Assembly: GCF_001667315.1 (NCBI RefSeq)
Contig: NZ_LZHT01000003.1
Coordinates: forward strand, 62,001-126,000
Length of the DNA: 64,000 nt
Direction: 5' to 3'
Source: Mycobacterium sp. 852002-10029_SCH5224772
GTDB lineage: Bacteria > Actinomycetota > Actinomycetes > Mycobacteriales > Mycobacteriaceae
The notes under the pieces: model-generated
What the model saw: only the letters and a program-made list of their open reading frames with translations
Database searches by the model: none
What the model was told of the DNA's origin: nothing
Part shown: one piece after another, positions 37,078-44,222 of the stretch
How the letters are laid out: each line of letters starts with the position of its first letter
Numbering within the stretch: the stretch's first letter is position 1
Translations under genes and position numbers: made by a program

Positions 37078-37511
37078 CTGCTGGAGGCCGCCCGTCGCGC
37101 CGTCAGCGTGATGCCGAAAACACTGCCGGTTTCATTGGGCTCGCGACCATCGTGAAAAGTCTGGACGTCATCGGCCAAAGACGTCAGCACATGCCAACTG
37201 AAGCTGCCGGGCGCCACCACATCGTGGGTGTCGCATGCCGCGGAGGCCTCCACCACCAATTGGTCGTCCTGCGGATCGACCACCACGCTCAGCGTCGCGT
37301 CGGGAGTAGCCGAGCGAATCAACCGAGTGCACACCTCATCGACCGCGAGCCGCAGGTCCGCCACGGCATCGAAATCCAGGTCCTCGAAGGTGCCGATCGC
37401 GCCGACCAGGGTGCGCAGCATCGCGAGGTTCTCCAGCCGCGCTGCGACGTGAAGTTCGACGGCGCGATGGCCGCGCGGACGCTTGTTAGCGTGCAATCCA
37501 GCATCGTTCAT
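37074..37511 (-). CDS. rsbW: Anti-SigF factor RsbW (UsfX)
   Basis: 145 aa from ATG at 37511 with GGGAG upstream; this equals the M. tuberculosis UsfX length, so the open frame up to 37592 is not used. GHKL ATPase fold: AVELHVAARLENLAMLRTLVGAIG, N-box ADLRLAVDEVCTRLIRSA, then HDVVAPGSFSWHVLTSLADDVQTF and GSVFGITLTARR. It binds and inhibits SigF until STAS antagonists release it. Coupled to sigF by a 4-bp overlap. Confidence 0.94.
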   Translation of the reverse strand: MNDAGLHANKRPRGHRAVELHVAARLENLAMLRTLVGAIGTFEDLDFDAVADLRLAVDEVCTRLIRSATPDATLSVVVDPQDDQLVVEASAACDTHDVVAPGSFSWHVLTSLADDVQTFHDGREPNETGSVFGITLTARRAASSR

Positions 37512-37582
37512 ATGGTCTCCCGGCATGGTTTGACTGACACTACTACCGCTGCGCAGCCCGCCGTGGACGGTGCGTTCGAGCC

Positions 37583-37608
37583 GGTTAGTCATGATCGCCG
37601 CCGGGTAT
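37583..37608 (+). promoter_or_regulatory. SigF-type promoter sequence, plus strand
   Basis: GGTTA (37583-37587), 15-bp spacer, GGGTAT (37603-37608), reading rightward. An ATG follows at 37619, so a transcript would be leaderless or nearly so and would cover the small membrane ORF at 37619-37767. Confidence 0.4.
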
Positions 37609-37618
37609 TCGGCCCGCT

Positions 37619-37767
37619 ATGGACGGGCCTGACACGACCGATACAGACCGGACGCGCCGGCTTAGGCGCGTCGCGTAATCGCCGGGGTCACGCTGATCGT
37701 TTTGCTGGTGGTCGCAGTAGGCATTTATGTCGGTGTGTTCGTGATTCCGTCCCCCATGATGGGGTGA
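37619..37767 (+). pseudogene. Small single-helix membrane protein, apparently frameshifted
   Basis: Two partial frames join into one sensible small protein. From ATG 37619 one frame gives MDGPDTTDTDRTRRLRRVA and stops at the TAA at 37676-37678. Another frame from about 37666 has no start but reads RRVIAGVTLIVLLVVAV, then GIYVGVFVIPSPMMG and a TGA at 37765-37767: a basic stretch, one membrane helix and a short tail. The RRV overlap marks the junction, so a single-base loss (or programmed shift) explains it. A SigF-like promoter lies just upstream. It could also be chance. Confidence 0.35.
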
Positions 37768-37812
37768 CCACGCAAACGCAACCGTTCCGGCACTCATCAT
37801 GGTGCAAACCTG

Positions 37813-37838
37813 ATACCCACTCGGGCCCGCCCGTAACC
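37813..37838 (-). promoter_or_regulatory. SigF-type promoter upstream of rsbW-sigF
   Basis: On the minus strand, GGTTA (37838-37834), 15-bp spacer, GGGTAT (37818-37813), reading toward rsbW-sigF with a leader of about 295 nt. Autoregulation of usfX-sigF by SigF is established in M. tuberculosis. This site and the one at 37583-37608 have the same -35/-10 elements and spacing and face each other. Confidence 0.45.
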
Positions 37839-37931
37839 TCGGATTCGGGTTTCCGGCAAAATCTCACCGCACGTGACGTCGTGGCAGGTCACCCGCGAAA
37901 AAGCGGGTTCAGTCGTTGCAGGAGGTCGGCC

Positions 37932-38243
37932 CTAGCTGGCGGGCCGCTGCCGGAGCACCTCGGGATGTTCGGAGTACCAGCGGTCCGCGATCCGGCGGAT
38001 CCGGCGGTGCTCCACCGCCAGCCAGACCAGTCCCAGCACCACGGCGATGACGGCCGTGACGCCCGCGGTCATGCCCTCGTGGTGATGCCCGGTCGCGAAC
38101 GCCGCAAGGCTCCCGCAGGTCCCGATCACACCTGCGACCACTAACAGGTATCCCGGCCAATGCAGGACGTCGATCAGCGACTCGCCGGCGAGCGGCCGCG
38201 TGGTCCTGAGATGGTCGACCGGGTCGTGAAAAGTGTCTCCCAT
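37932..38243 (-). CDS. usfY: UsfY, small membrane protein of the sigF cluster
   Basis: 103 aa from ATG at 38243. Begins MGDTFHDPVDHLRTTRPLAGE, as in mycobacterial UsfY, then two hydrophobic helices (GYLLVVAGVIGTCGSLAAFA and GVTAVIAVVLGLVWLAV) and the basic tail EHRRIRRIADRWYSEHPEV. Between the helices is TGHHHEG, a short His cluster. M. tuberculosis Rv3288c is somewhat longer (137 aa). The function is unknown. Separated from rsbW by a 420-bp region with the SigF-type promoters, so it may be transcribed both from upstream and apart from rsbW-sigF. Confidence 0.87.
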   Translation of the reverse strand: MGDTFHDPVDHLRTTRPLAGESLIDVLHWPGYLLVVAGVIGTCGSLAAFATGHHHEGMTAGVTAVIAVVLGLVWLAVEHRRIRRIADRWYSEHPEVLRQRPAS

Positions 38244-38290
38244 GGCTGCTCCTCACCGCACCGTCAACGTTAGATCGCGGGGAAGCAAAC

Positions 38291-38674
38291 CTAAAGGGCC
38301 AGCACCGGACCGGCGATCGGGGCAACGCCCATGGCGACCATCAGGGCCATGACGGTCAGCAGAAACCAACCCGCGCCCTGCCATCCCCACCAGGTCCCCT
38401 GGGCCTTCCACACGCGGTAGGTGCGCACGAACGCCCAGATCCCGGCGGCCAGCGCGATCACTGGTCCCCCGAACGCCAACAGGGTGCGTTGCGGCGGGCC
38501 GCAGGCCACCGTGTCGACGCCCCCCGTCGGACAGGTGCTCACCCACACCGCGGCGATCAGCATGAAGCCAACGGCGGCGGCCGTCGCCGCTACGGCGAAC
38601 CGGATGGCGGCGAGCACCTCGCGGTCTTCCTGCCCCAGGCGGTCACCGCCTGGTCGCTCGCCTGCTTTCTGCAT
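38291..38674 (-). CDS. Small transmembrane protein (Rv3289c-like)
   Basis: 127 aa from ATG at 38674. Charged N-terminus (about 25 residues) then three hydrophobic helices: AIRFAVAATAAAVGFMLIAAVWV, LLAFGGPVIALAAGIWAFV and GWFLLTVMALMVAMGVAPIAG. An extracytoplasmic loop carries two Cys (STCPTGGVDTVACGP), possibly a disulfide. Function unknown. It lies 47 bp upstream of usfY and directly downstream of the best SigF promoter in the window, so it is probably the first gene of a SigF-driven unit. Confidence 0.82.
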   Translation of the reverse strand: MQKAGERPGGDRLGQEDREVLAAIRFAVAATAAAVGFMLIAAVWVSTCPTGGVDTVACGPPQRTLLAFGGPVIALAAGIWAFVRTYRVWKAQGTWWGWQGAGWFLLTVMALMVAMGVAPIAGPVLAL

Positions 38675-38762
38675 CGTCCTCACCTCCCCGGATTCGGCCC
38701 CGCCTATGTTCATCGCGCGCCGCGTCGTTTTGTTACGCGCCTCGCGGCGGCGGCTCTAAGAG

Positions 38763-38788
38763 ATACCCCCTGACAAACCGTGACAAAC
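38763..38788 (-). promoter_or_regulatory. SigF consensus promoter upstream of the Rv3289c-like gene and usfY
   Basis: On the minus strand, GTTT (38788-38785), 16-bp spacer, GGGTAT (38768-38763): an exact match to the mycobacterial SigF consensus GTTT-N15-17-GGGTAT. It lies about 90 bp before the ATG at 38674 in the 137-bp gap after lat, pointing into the usfY-rsbW-sigF direction. Confidence 0.65.
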
Positions 38789-38811
38789 GGGCCCGGGCTC
38801 GGGTCAGGCCG

Positions 38812-40152
38812 TCAGGACCGGGCGGCCAGGGCGCCGCGAATGGCCCGCATCGCCGCGTCGATCTCGGTGCGCGTGACGGTCAGCGCCGGACGGAACCGGA
38901 CGCCGTCGCGACCCGAGGGCAGGACGATCACCGCGCGCTGCCACAGCCGGCGGATCAGCTCGTCGCGGTCGGCGGTGGTCGGCAGGCTGAACGCGCACAT
39001 CAGGCCGCGGCCGCGGGGATGACGGACGAAACCGGGAAACTCCCCGGCCAGTTCGTCGAGGCAGCCCAGCAGGTAGGCGCCCTGCGCGGCGGCGTGATCG
39101 AACAGTTCGTCGGCCTCGATCACTTCCAGGATGCGGCGGGCGCGCACCATGTCGGCCAGGTTGCCGCCCCACGTCGAGTTCAGCCGGGACGGCACCGCGA
39201 ACACGTTGTCGGCGACCTCGTCGACCCGGCGGCCCGCCATGATGCCGCACACCTGGGTCTTCTTACCGAACGCGACCACGTCGGGTTGCACGCCGAATTG
39301 CCGGTAGGCCCAAGCGGTTCCGGTCAGGCCGCAGCCGGTCTGCACCTCGTCGAAGATCAGCAGGGCGTCGTGTTCGTCGCAGAGTTGACGCATGGCGGCG
39401 AAGAACTCGGGCCGGAAGTGCCGATCGCCGCCCTCGCCCTGAATGGGTTCGGCCACGAAGCAGGCGATGTCGTGCGGATGGGCTCGGAAGGCGGCGCGGG
39501 CCTGGGCCAGCGACTCGGCCTCGAGCGCCGCCACGTCGGCGCCCGGCCGCAGGTAGGGAGCGTCGATGCGCGGCCAGTCGAACGTGGGAAAGCGATCCAC
39601 GGTGACGGGATTGGTGTTGGTCAGCGACAGCGTGTAGCCGCTGCGGCCGTGGAAGGCCCCGCGCAGGTGCAGCACCCGGGTGCCCAGCGCAGGGTCCACA
39701 CCGCGCGCCTCGTTGAACCGGCTCTTCCAGTCGAACGCCACCTTGAGCGCGTTCTCCACCGCGAGCGCGCCGCCGTCGACGAAAAACAGATGCGGCAGGG
39801 CAGGGTCGCCCAGGACGCGGGCGAACGTCTCGACGAAACGGGCCATCGCCACCGAGTACACGTCGGAATTGCTGGGCTTGTTCAGCGCGGCGTGGACCAA
39901 CTCCTCCCGGAATTCGTCGTCGTCGGCCAGCGCCGGGTGGTTCATGCCCAGCGCCGAGGAGGCAAAGAACGTGAACATGTCGAGGTAGCGCCGGCCGTCC
40001 CGGGCGTCATAAAGGTAGGAGCCGGCCGAGCGCGCCAGATCGAGCACGAAGTCGAAGCCGTTGACCAACATGCTGCGGGCCAGCACCTCGTGGACGCGGT
40101 CGGGATCGGTGTGCGCGCCGGCGCGGGCGAAGCGTTCCAGAGCGGCCGTCAT
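38812..40152 (-). CDS. lat: L-lysine 6-aminotransferase
   Basis: 446 aa from ATG at 40152; a frame extending to 40392 enters lrpA and is rejected. PLP enzyme moving the epsilon-amino group of lysine to 2-oxoglutarate, giving aminoadipate semialdehyde. Visible: LHLRGAFHGRSGYTLSLTNTNP, FDEVQTGCGLTGT (PLP ring Asp) and FGKKTQVCGIM, whose Lys binds PLP. Length and motifs match M. tuberculosis Rv3290c (449 aa), which is strongly induced in starvation and persistence. lrpA lies just upstream on the same strand. Confidence 0.95.
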   Translation of the reverse strand: MTAALERFARAGAHTDPDRVHEVLARSMLVNGFDFVLDLARSAGSYLYDARDGRRYLDMFTFFASSALGMNHPALADDDEFREELVHAALNKPSNSDVYSVAMARFVETFARVLGDPALPHLFFVDGGALAVENALKVAFDWKSRFNEARGVDPALGTRVLHLRGAFHGRSGYTLSLTNTNPVTVDRFPTFDWPRIDAPYLRPGADVAALEAESLAQARAAFRAHPHDIACFVAEPIQGEGGDRHFRPEFFAAMRQLCDEHDALLIFDEVQTGCGLTGTAWAYRQFGVQPDVVAFGKKTQVCGIMAGRRVDEVADNVFAVPSRLNSTWGGNLADMVRARRILEVIEADELFDHAAAQGAYLLGCLDELAGEFPGFVRHPRGRGLMCAFSLPTTADRDELIRRLWQRAVIVLPSGRDGVRFRPALTVTRTEIDAAMRAIRGALAARS

Positions 40153-40159
40153 GGCGCCC

Positions 40160-40165
40160 AGTGTA
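40160..40165 (-). promoter_or_regulatory. Leaderless-type -10 box of lat
   Basis: TACACT on the minus strand lies seven bases before the ATG at 40152, in the AT-rich 74-bp gap to lrpA. This gives lat its own promoter next to the place where LrpA would be expected to act. Confidence 0.5.
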
Positions 40166-40226
40166 CGGGCATTGTACGGACAGAACACGTGACTTTTACA
40201 GTACGATGACATATCGACGGGATAAT

Positions 40227-40679
40227 TTACGGAATATGCTGCCGATCGATGTAAAAAGTGTTCAGAATGATGGTGCTTCGGGTCTTGACGTTCGCGGCGG
40301 TCCGGATCCGCTGCAGCAGGTCCTCGAGCGCGCGGGCGGATGCGACCCGCACCAGCAGGACGTAGCTTTCCTCGCCGGCCACCGAGTGGCACGATTCGAT
40401 CTCCTCGATGTGCTCGAGGCGGGCGGGCGCATCATCGGGTTGAGAGGGATCCAGAGGAGTGATGGCCACGAACGCCGACAGCAGATGCCCGACGGCCTCG
40501 GGGTCGATGCGCGCCGAGTATCCGGCGATGACGCCGCGGGCCTCGAGCCTGCGCACCCTGGACTGGACCGCCGACACCGACAGCCGGGCGCTGGCCGCCA
40601 ACTCCGCCAGCGTCGCGCGTCCGTCGGCGACCAGTTCGCGCACCAAAATCCGGTCGACTTCGTCGAGCGTCTCACTCAT
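40227..40679 (-). CDS. lrpA: Lrp/AsnC-family regulator LrpA
   Basis: 150 aa. N-terminal helix-turn-helix (VDRILVRELVADGRATLAELAASARLSVSAVQSRVRRLEARGVI) and C-terminal RAM ligand domain (about residues 65-145, AFVAITPLDPS and SCHSVAGEESYVLLVRVAS). Forms octamers and wraps DNA. In M. tuberculosis Rv3291c binds the lat promoter and responds to lysine and other amino acids. It is 74 bp upstream of lat and 30 bp from the divergent DUF1338 gene, so it can govern both directions. The -10 TAGTCT at 40686-40691 suggests it is leaderless. Confidence 0.93.
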   Translation of the reverse strand: MSETLDEVDRILVRELVADGRATLAELAASARLSVSAVQSRVRRLEARGVIAGYSARIDPEAVGHLLSAFVAITPLDPSQPDDAPARLEHIEEIESCHSVAGEESYVLLVRVASARALEDLLQRIRTAANVKTRSTIILNTFYIDRQHIP

Positions 40680-40685
40680 GGCCGG

Positions 40686-40691
40686 AGACTA
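40686..40691 (-). promoter_or_regulatory. Leaderless-type -10 box of lrpA
   Basis: TAGTCT on the minus strand lies six bases before the ATG at 40679, inside the 30-bp gap to the divergent gene at 40710. Confidence 0.45.
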
Positions 40692-40709
40692 TCGCAGGAA
40701 CGGCGCGCC

Positions 40710-41945
40710 GTGAGCCGCACGAAATGGCTGCCGACGTGGCAGCTTCGCGCCCTGTTCGCGGCGGGCCTCTCGGCGATGTACGCCGCCGAGGTGCCCGCCT
40801 ACGGCACCTTGGTCGCGGTGAGCGAGGAGGTGAACGCCGATTACGTGGCGCGCCATGCCGATGCCGAACGGTTCGGCTCGCTACGGCGCGTCACGGCCGA
40901 GCGGCACGGCGCCATCCGGGTTGGCAGCCCAGCCGAACTCGCCGCGGTCGCCGACCTTTTTGCCGCATTCGGCATGCTGGCGGTCGGTTACTACGACCTG
41001 CGCTGCGCGGCCTCCCCGGTCCCGGTGGTGTCGACCGCCTTCCGGCCCATTGATGCAAACGAGCTGTCGCTCAACCCTTTCCGGGTGTTCACCTCGATGC
41101 TGGCCACCCGCGACGCGCGCTTCTTCGACCGTGGCCTGCGCCGCCGCGTCGACGCCTTCCTGGCGCGCCGCCGGCTGTTCGATCCCGCGTTGCTCGACCG
41201 CGCCCGCGCCGTCGCCGCCGCGGGCGGCTGCCCCGGCGACCGGGCGCGCGAGTTCGTCGCGGCCGCGGTGGCGGCGTTCGCGCTGTCCGGCGAGCCGATC
41301 GACAAGTCCTGGTACGACGAATTGTCACGGGTGTCCGCCGTGGCCGCCGACATCGCCGGCGTCGGCTCCACCCACATCAACCACCTGACGCCCCGGGTCC
41401 TCGACATCGACGAGCTGTACCGGCGGATGTGCGGGCACGGCATCACCATGATCGATGCCATCCAGGGGCCGCCGCGCACCGGCGGGCCGGCGGTGTTGTT
41501 GCGCCAGACCTCTTTTCGCGCCATGGCCGAACCCCGCCGGTTCCGTGGCGAGGACGGCCGGATCACCGAAGGGGCGCTGCGGGTGCGCTTCGGCGAAGTA
41601 GAGGCCCGGGGTGTCGCGCTGACGCCGAAGGGCCGTGAGCGCTACGACGCCGCGATGAGCGCCGCCGACCCGGCCGCGGTGTGGGCGGATCACTTCCCGC
41701 CCACCGATGAGCGGATGGCCGCCGAGGGGCTCGGCTACTACCGCGGCGGTGACCCGTCGGCGCCGATCGTCTACGAGGATTTCCTGCCCGCGTCCGCCGC
41801 GGGCATCTTCCGGTCCAACCTCGACTCCGACGGCGAAACCGCCGACGCGCCAGACGAATCCGGCTACGACGCGCAGTGGCTGGCCGGGGCGATCGGCCGC
41901 GACATCGGCGACCCGTACGCCCTCTATGAAAAGGCATGCGCATGA
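40710..41945 (+). CDS. DUF1338/HglS-like 2-oxoadipate dioxygenase/decarboxylase (Rv3292-like)
   Basis: 411 aa from GTG at 40710 with AGGAA upstream; the longer frame from 40161 crosses lrpA and is rejected. VOC-fold metal enzyme family; THINHLTPRVLDID is the family hallmark holding a metal-binding His and the substrate Arg region. HglS/YdcJ enzymes convert 2-oxoadipate to 2-hydroxyglutarate. Its place between lat/lrpA and pcd makes lysine catabolism the likely pathway: Lat, then Pcd, then an aminotransferase, then this enzyme. The stop overlaps the pcd start (ATGA). Activity for this protein is inferred from family. Confidence 0.82.
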   Translation: MSRTKWLPTWQLRALFAAGLSAMYAAEVPAYGTLVAVSEEVNADYVARHADAERFGSLRRVTAERHGAIRVGSPAELAAVADLFAAFGMLAVGYYDLRCAASPVPVVSTAFRPIDANELSLNPFRVFTSMLATRDARFFDRGLRRRVDAFLARRRLFDPALLDRARAVAAAGGCPGDRAREFVAAAVAAFALSGEPIDKSWYDELSRVSAVAADIAGVGSTHINHLTPRVLDIDELYRRMCGHGITMIDAIQGPPRTGGPAVLLRQTSFRAMAEPRRFRGEDGRITEGALRVRFGEVEARGVALTPKGRERYDAAMSAADPAAVWADHFPPTDERMAAEGLGYYRGGDPSAPIVYEDFLPASAAGIFRSNLDSDGETADAPDESGYDAQWLAGAIGRDIGDPYALYEKACA

Positions 41946-43462
41946 CCACCGAACAGTTACGCGCCCGGGTGCGCAAGGCCTTCGACGCGATCGGCGTCAC
42001 CGCCGGCCTCGGCGAGCCGGACGGGCACGGATTGCCCGCCAGCACACCGATCACCGGCGAGGTGCTGTTCACCGTCGCGCCCACCACGCCCGAGCGGACC
42101 GAGGAAACGATCACCGAAGCGGCCCAAGCCTTTTCGGCGTGGCGAACAACGCCCGCCCCGGTCCGCGGCGCGCTGGTGGCCCGCCTGGGCGAGCTGCTCA
42201 CCGCGCACAAGGACGAGCTGGCCACCCTGGTGACCGTCGAGGTCGGCAAGATCACCTCCGAGGCGGCGGGCGAGGTGCAGGAGATGATCGACGTCTGCCA
42301 GTTCGCCGTCGGCCTGTCGCGCCAGCTCTACGGCCGCACCATCGCGTCCGAGCGCCCCGGGCACCGGTTGCTGGAGACCTGGCACCCGCTCGGTGTGGTG
42401 GGGGTGATCACCGCGTTCAACTTCCCCGTCGCCGTGTGGGCCTGGAACGCCGCGCTGGCCCTGGTATGCGGGGACCCGGTGGTGTGGAAGCCCTCGGAGC
42501 TGACGCCGTTGACGGCGCTGGCCACGCAGGCGCTGATCGTCCGGGCGGCGGCCGACGTCGGCGCCCCGCCCGCGGTGAGCTCGCTGGTGCTGGGCGACCG
42601 CGACCTCGGCGGGCTGCTGGTGGACGACCCCCGCATCGCGCTGGTGTCGGCGACCGGTTCGGTCCGGATGGGCCGCGACGTCGGCCCCCGCGTCGCCGCG
42701 CGGTTCGGCAGGGTGCTGCTGGAATTGGGCGGCAACAACGCCGCCATCGTGGCGCCGTCGGCCGACCTGGACCTCGCGGTGCGGGCCGTGGTGTTCGCCG
42801 CCGCCGGCACCGCCGGTCAACGCTGCACCAGCCTGCGCCGGCTCATCGTTCACGATTCGGTGGCCGACGAGGTTGTCACCCGCGTCGTGTCCGCCTTCCG
42901 GCAACTGCCGATCGGCGACCCGTCGACACCGGGCACGCTGGTCGGGCCGCTGATTCACGAGACCGCCTACCGCGACATGGTGGGGGCGCTGGAATCCGCG
43001 CGCGCCGACGGCGGGGAGGTCATCGACGGAGACCGCAGGCACCCGCACGGACCCGAGCAGCCGAGTTCCTACTATGTGGCGCCGGCCGTGGTGCGGATGC
43101 CCGCGCAGACGGCCATCGTCGCGAGCGAGACGTTCGCACCCATCCTCTACGTGCTGACCTACAGCGAGCTGGACGACGCGATAGCGCTCAACAACGCCGT
43201 GCCACAGGGGCTTTCGTCGTCCATCTTCACCACGGACCTGCGCGAGGCCGAACGGTTCCTGGCCGAATCCGACTGCGGAATCGCCAATGTCAACATCGGC
43301 ACGTCCGGGGCGGAGATCGGGGGCGCGTTCGGCGGCGAGAAGGAAACCGGCGGCGGGCGAGAATCCGGCACGGACTCGTGGAAGGCCTACATGCGCCAAA
43401 GTACCAATACCGTCAATTATTCCGGCGAGTTGCCGCTGGCCCAGGGGGTGGAGTTCGGATGA
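41942..43462 (+). CDS. pcd: Aminoadipate-semialdehyde (piperideine-6-carboxylate) dehydrogenase
   Basis: 506 aa from ATG at 41942, in an ATGA overlap with the previous gene. NAD-dependent aldehyde dehydrogenase: TAFNFPVAVWAWNAALALVCGDPVVWKPSE, LELGGNNA (Glu) and GTAGQRCTSLRRLI with catalytic Cys. Oxidises the Lat product to 2-aminoadipate. Orthologue of Rv3293. The GGNN variant in place of GGKS is typical of the ALDH7/antiquitin-like branch. Confidence 0.93.
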   Translation: MTTEQLRARVRKAFDAIGVTAGLGEPDGHGLPASTPITGEVLFTVAPTTPERTEETITEAAQAFSAWRTTPAPVRGALVARLGELLTAHKDELATLVTVEVGKITSEAAGEVQEMIDVCQFAVGLSRQLYGRTIASERPGHRLLETWHPLGVVGVITAFNFPVAVWAWNAALALVCGDPVVWKPSELTPLTALATQALIVRAAADVGAPPAVSSLVLGDRDLGGLLVDDPRIALVSATGSVRMGRDVGPRVAARFGRVLLELGGNNAAIVAPSADLDLAVRAVVFAAAGTAGQRCTSLRRLIVHDSVADEVVTRVVSAFRQLPIGDPSTPGTLVGPLIHETAYRDMVGALESARADGGEVIDGDRRHPHGPEQPSSYYVAPAVVRMPAQTAIVASETFAPILYVLTYSELDDAIALNNAVPQGLSSSIFTTDLREAERFLAESDCGIANVNIGTSGAEIGGAFGGEKETGGGRESGTDSWKAYMRQSTNTVNYSGELPLAQGVEFG

Positions 43463-43504
43463 CGCCGATGAATCCATTGTGGTCGTCGTCTCGTGTCGTA
43501 TGAG

Positions 43505-43510
43505 TACTAT
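43505..43510 (+). promoter_or_regulatory. Leaderless-type -10 box of the TetR gene, inside an inverted repeat
   Basis: TACTAT lies seven bases before the ATG at 43518. It is enclosed by GTGTC (43493-43497) and GACAC (43513-43517), and the core AGTACT (43503-43508) is itself palindromic, fitting an autoregulatory operator. Confidence 0.45.
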
Positions 43511-43517
43511 CTGACAC

Positions 43518-44180
43518 ATGCCGACCGCCCGAAGGCGTCTATCCCCCGAGGATCGGCGCGCTGAGCTGCTCGCTTTAGGGGCAGAGGTTTTTGGGAAGCG
43601 ACCTTACGACGAGGTCCGCATCGATGAGATCGCGGAACGCGCCGGGGTGTCGCGGGCCCTGATGTACCACTATTTCCCCGACAAGCGAGCGTTTTTCGCG
43701 GCGGTGGTCAAGGACGAGGCCGACCGCCTGTACGAGAACACCAACATGGACGACGCCACCGGTCTGACCATGTACGAGGAGATCCGCGTCGGTGTGCTGG
43801 CCTACATGGCCTACCACGAGCAGAACCCGGAGGCCGCGTGGGCCGCGTACGTCGGGCTGGGCCGCTCCGACCCGGTTCTGCTGGGCGTCGAGGACGACGC
43901 CAAGAACCGCCAGATGGAACACATCATGTCCCGGATCAACCGGCTGATCGCCGAACTCCCCGCGGCGCGCATGGAACCCGCGGTCGAGCGGCACCTGCGG
44001 GTGATCCTGAACGGCTGGCTGGCGCTGACGTTCGAGATCTGCCGGCAACGGATCATCGACCCCACCACCGACGCCGACAAGCTCGCCGACGCCTGCGCGC
44101 ACGCGCTGCTGGACGCGATCGCGCGGGTCCCCGAGATTCCGGACGAGCTCGGCGAGGCGATGAACACCTCGCGCCTCTGA
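43518..44180 (+). CDS. TetR-family regulator (Rv3295-like)
   Basis: 220 aa. N-terminal helix-turn-helix (EDRRAELLALGAEVFG...IDEIAERAGVSRALMYHYFPDKRAFFAAVV) and an all-helical ligand domain. It follows pcd by 55 bp in the same direction but has its own -10 box. The target is unknown; it could act on itself and perhaps on the lysine genes. Orthologue by position of M. tuberculosis Rv3295. Confidence 0.87.
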   Translation: MPTARRRLSPEDRRAELLALGAEVFGKRPYDEVRIDEIAERAGVSRALMYHYFPDKRAFFAAVVKDEADRLYENTNMDDATGLTMYEEIRVGVLAYMAYHEQNPEAAWAAYVGLGRSDPVLLGVEDDAKNRQMEHIMSRINRLIAELPAARMEPAVERHLRVILNGWLALTFEICRQRIIDPTTDADKLADACAHALLDAIARVPEIPDELGEAMNTSRL

Positions 44181-44222
44181 GCGCGGCGGCATCATGTCGG
44201 TCCCCCTTGGCACCATGGAAAG

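Noticed and set aside
37512..37592. 27-residue N-terminal extension of RsbW
   Set aside because: The ATG at 37511 has a ribosome site and gives the 145-residue length of the known protein; the extension overlaps promoter sequences.
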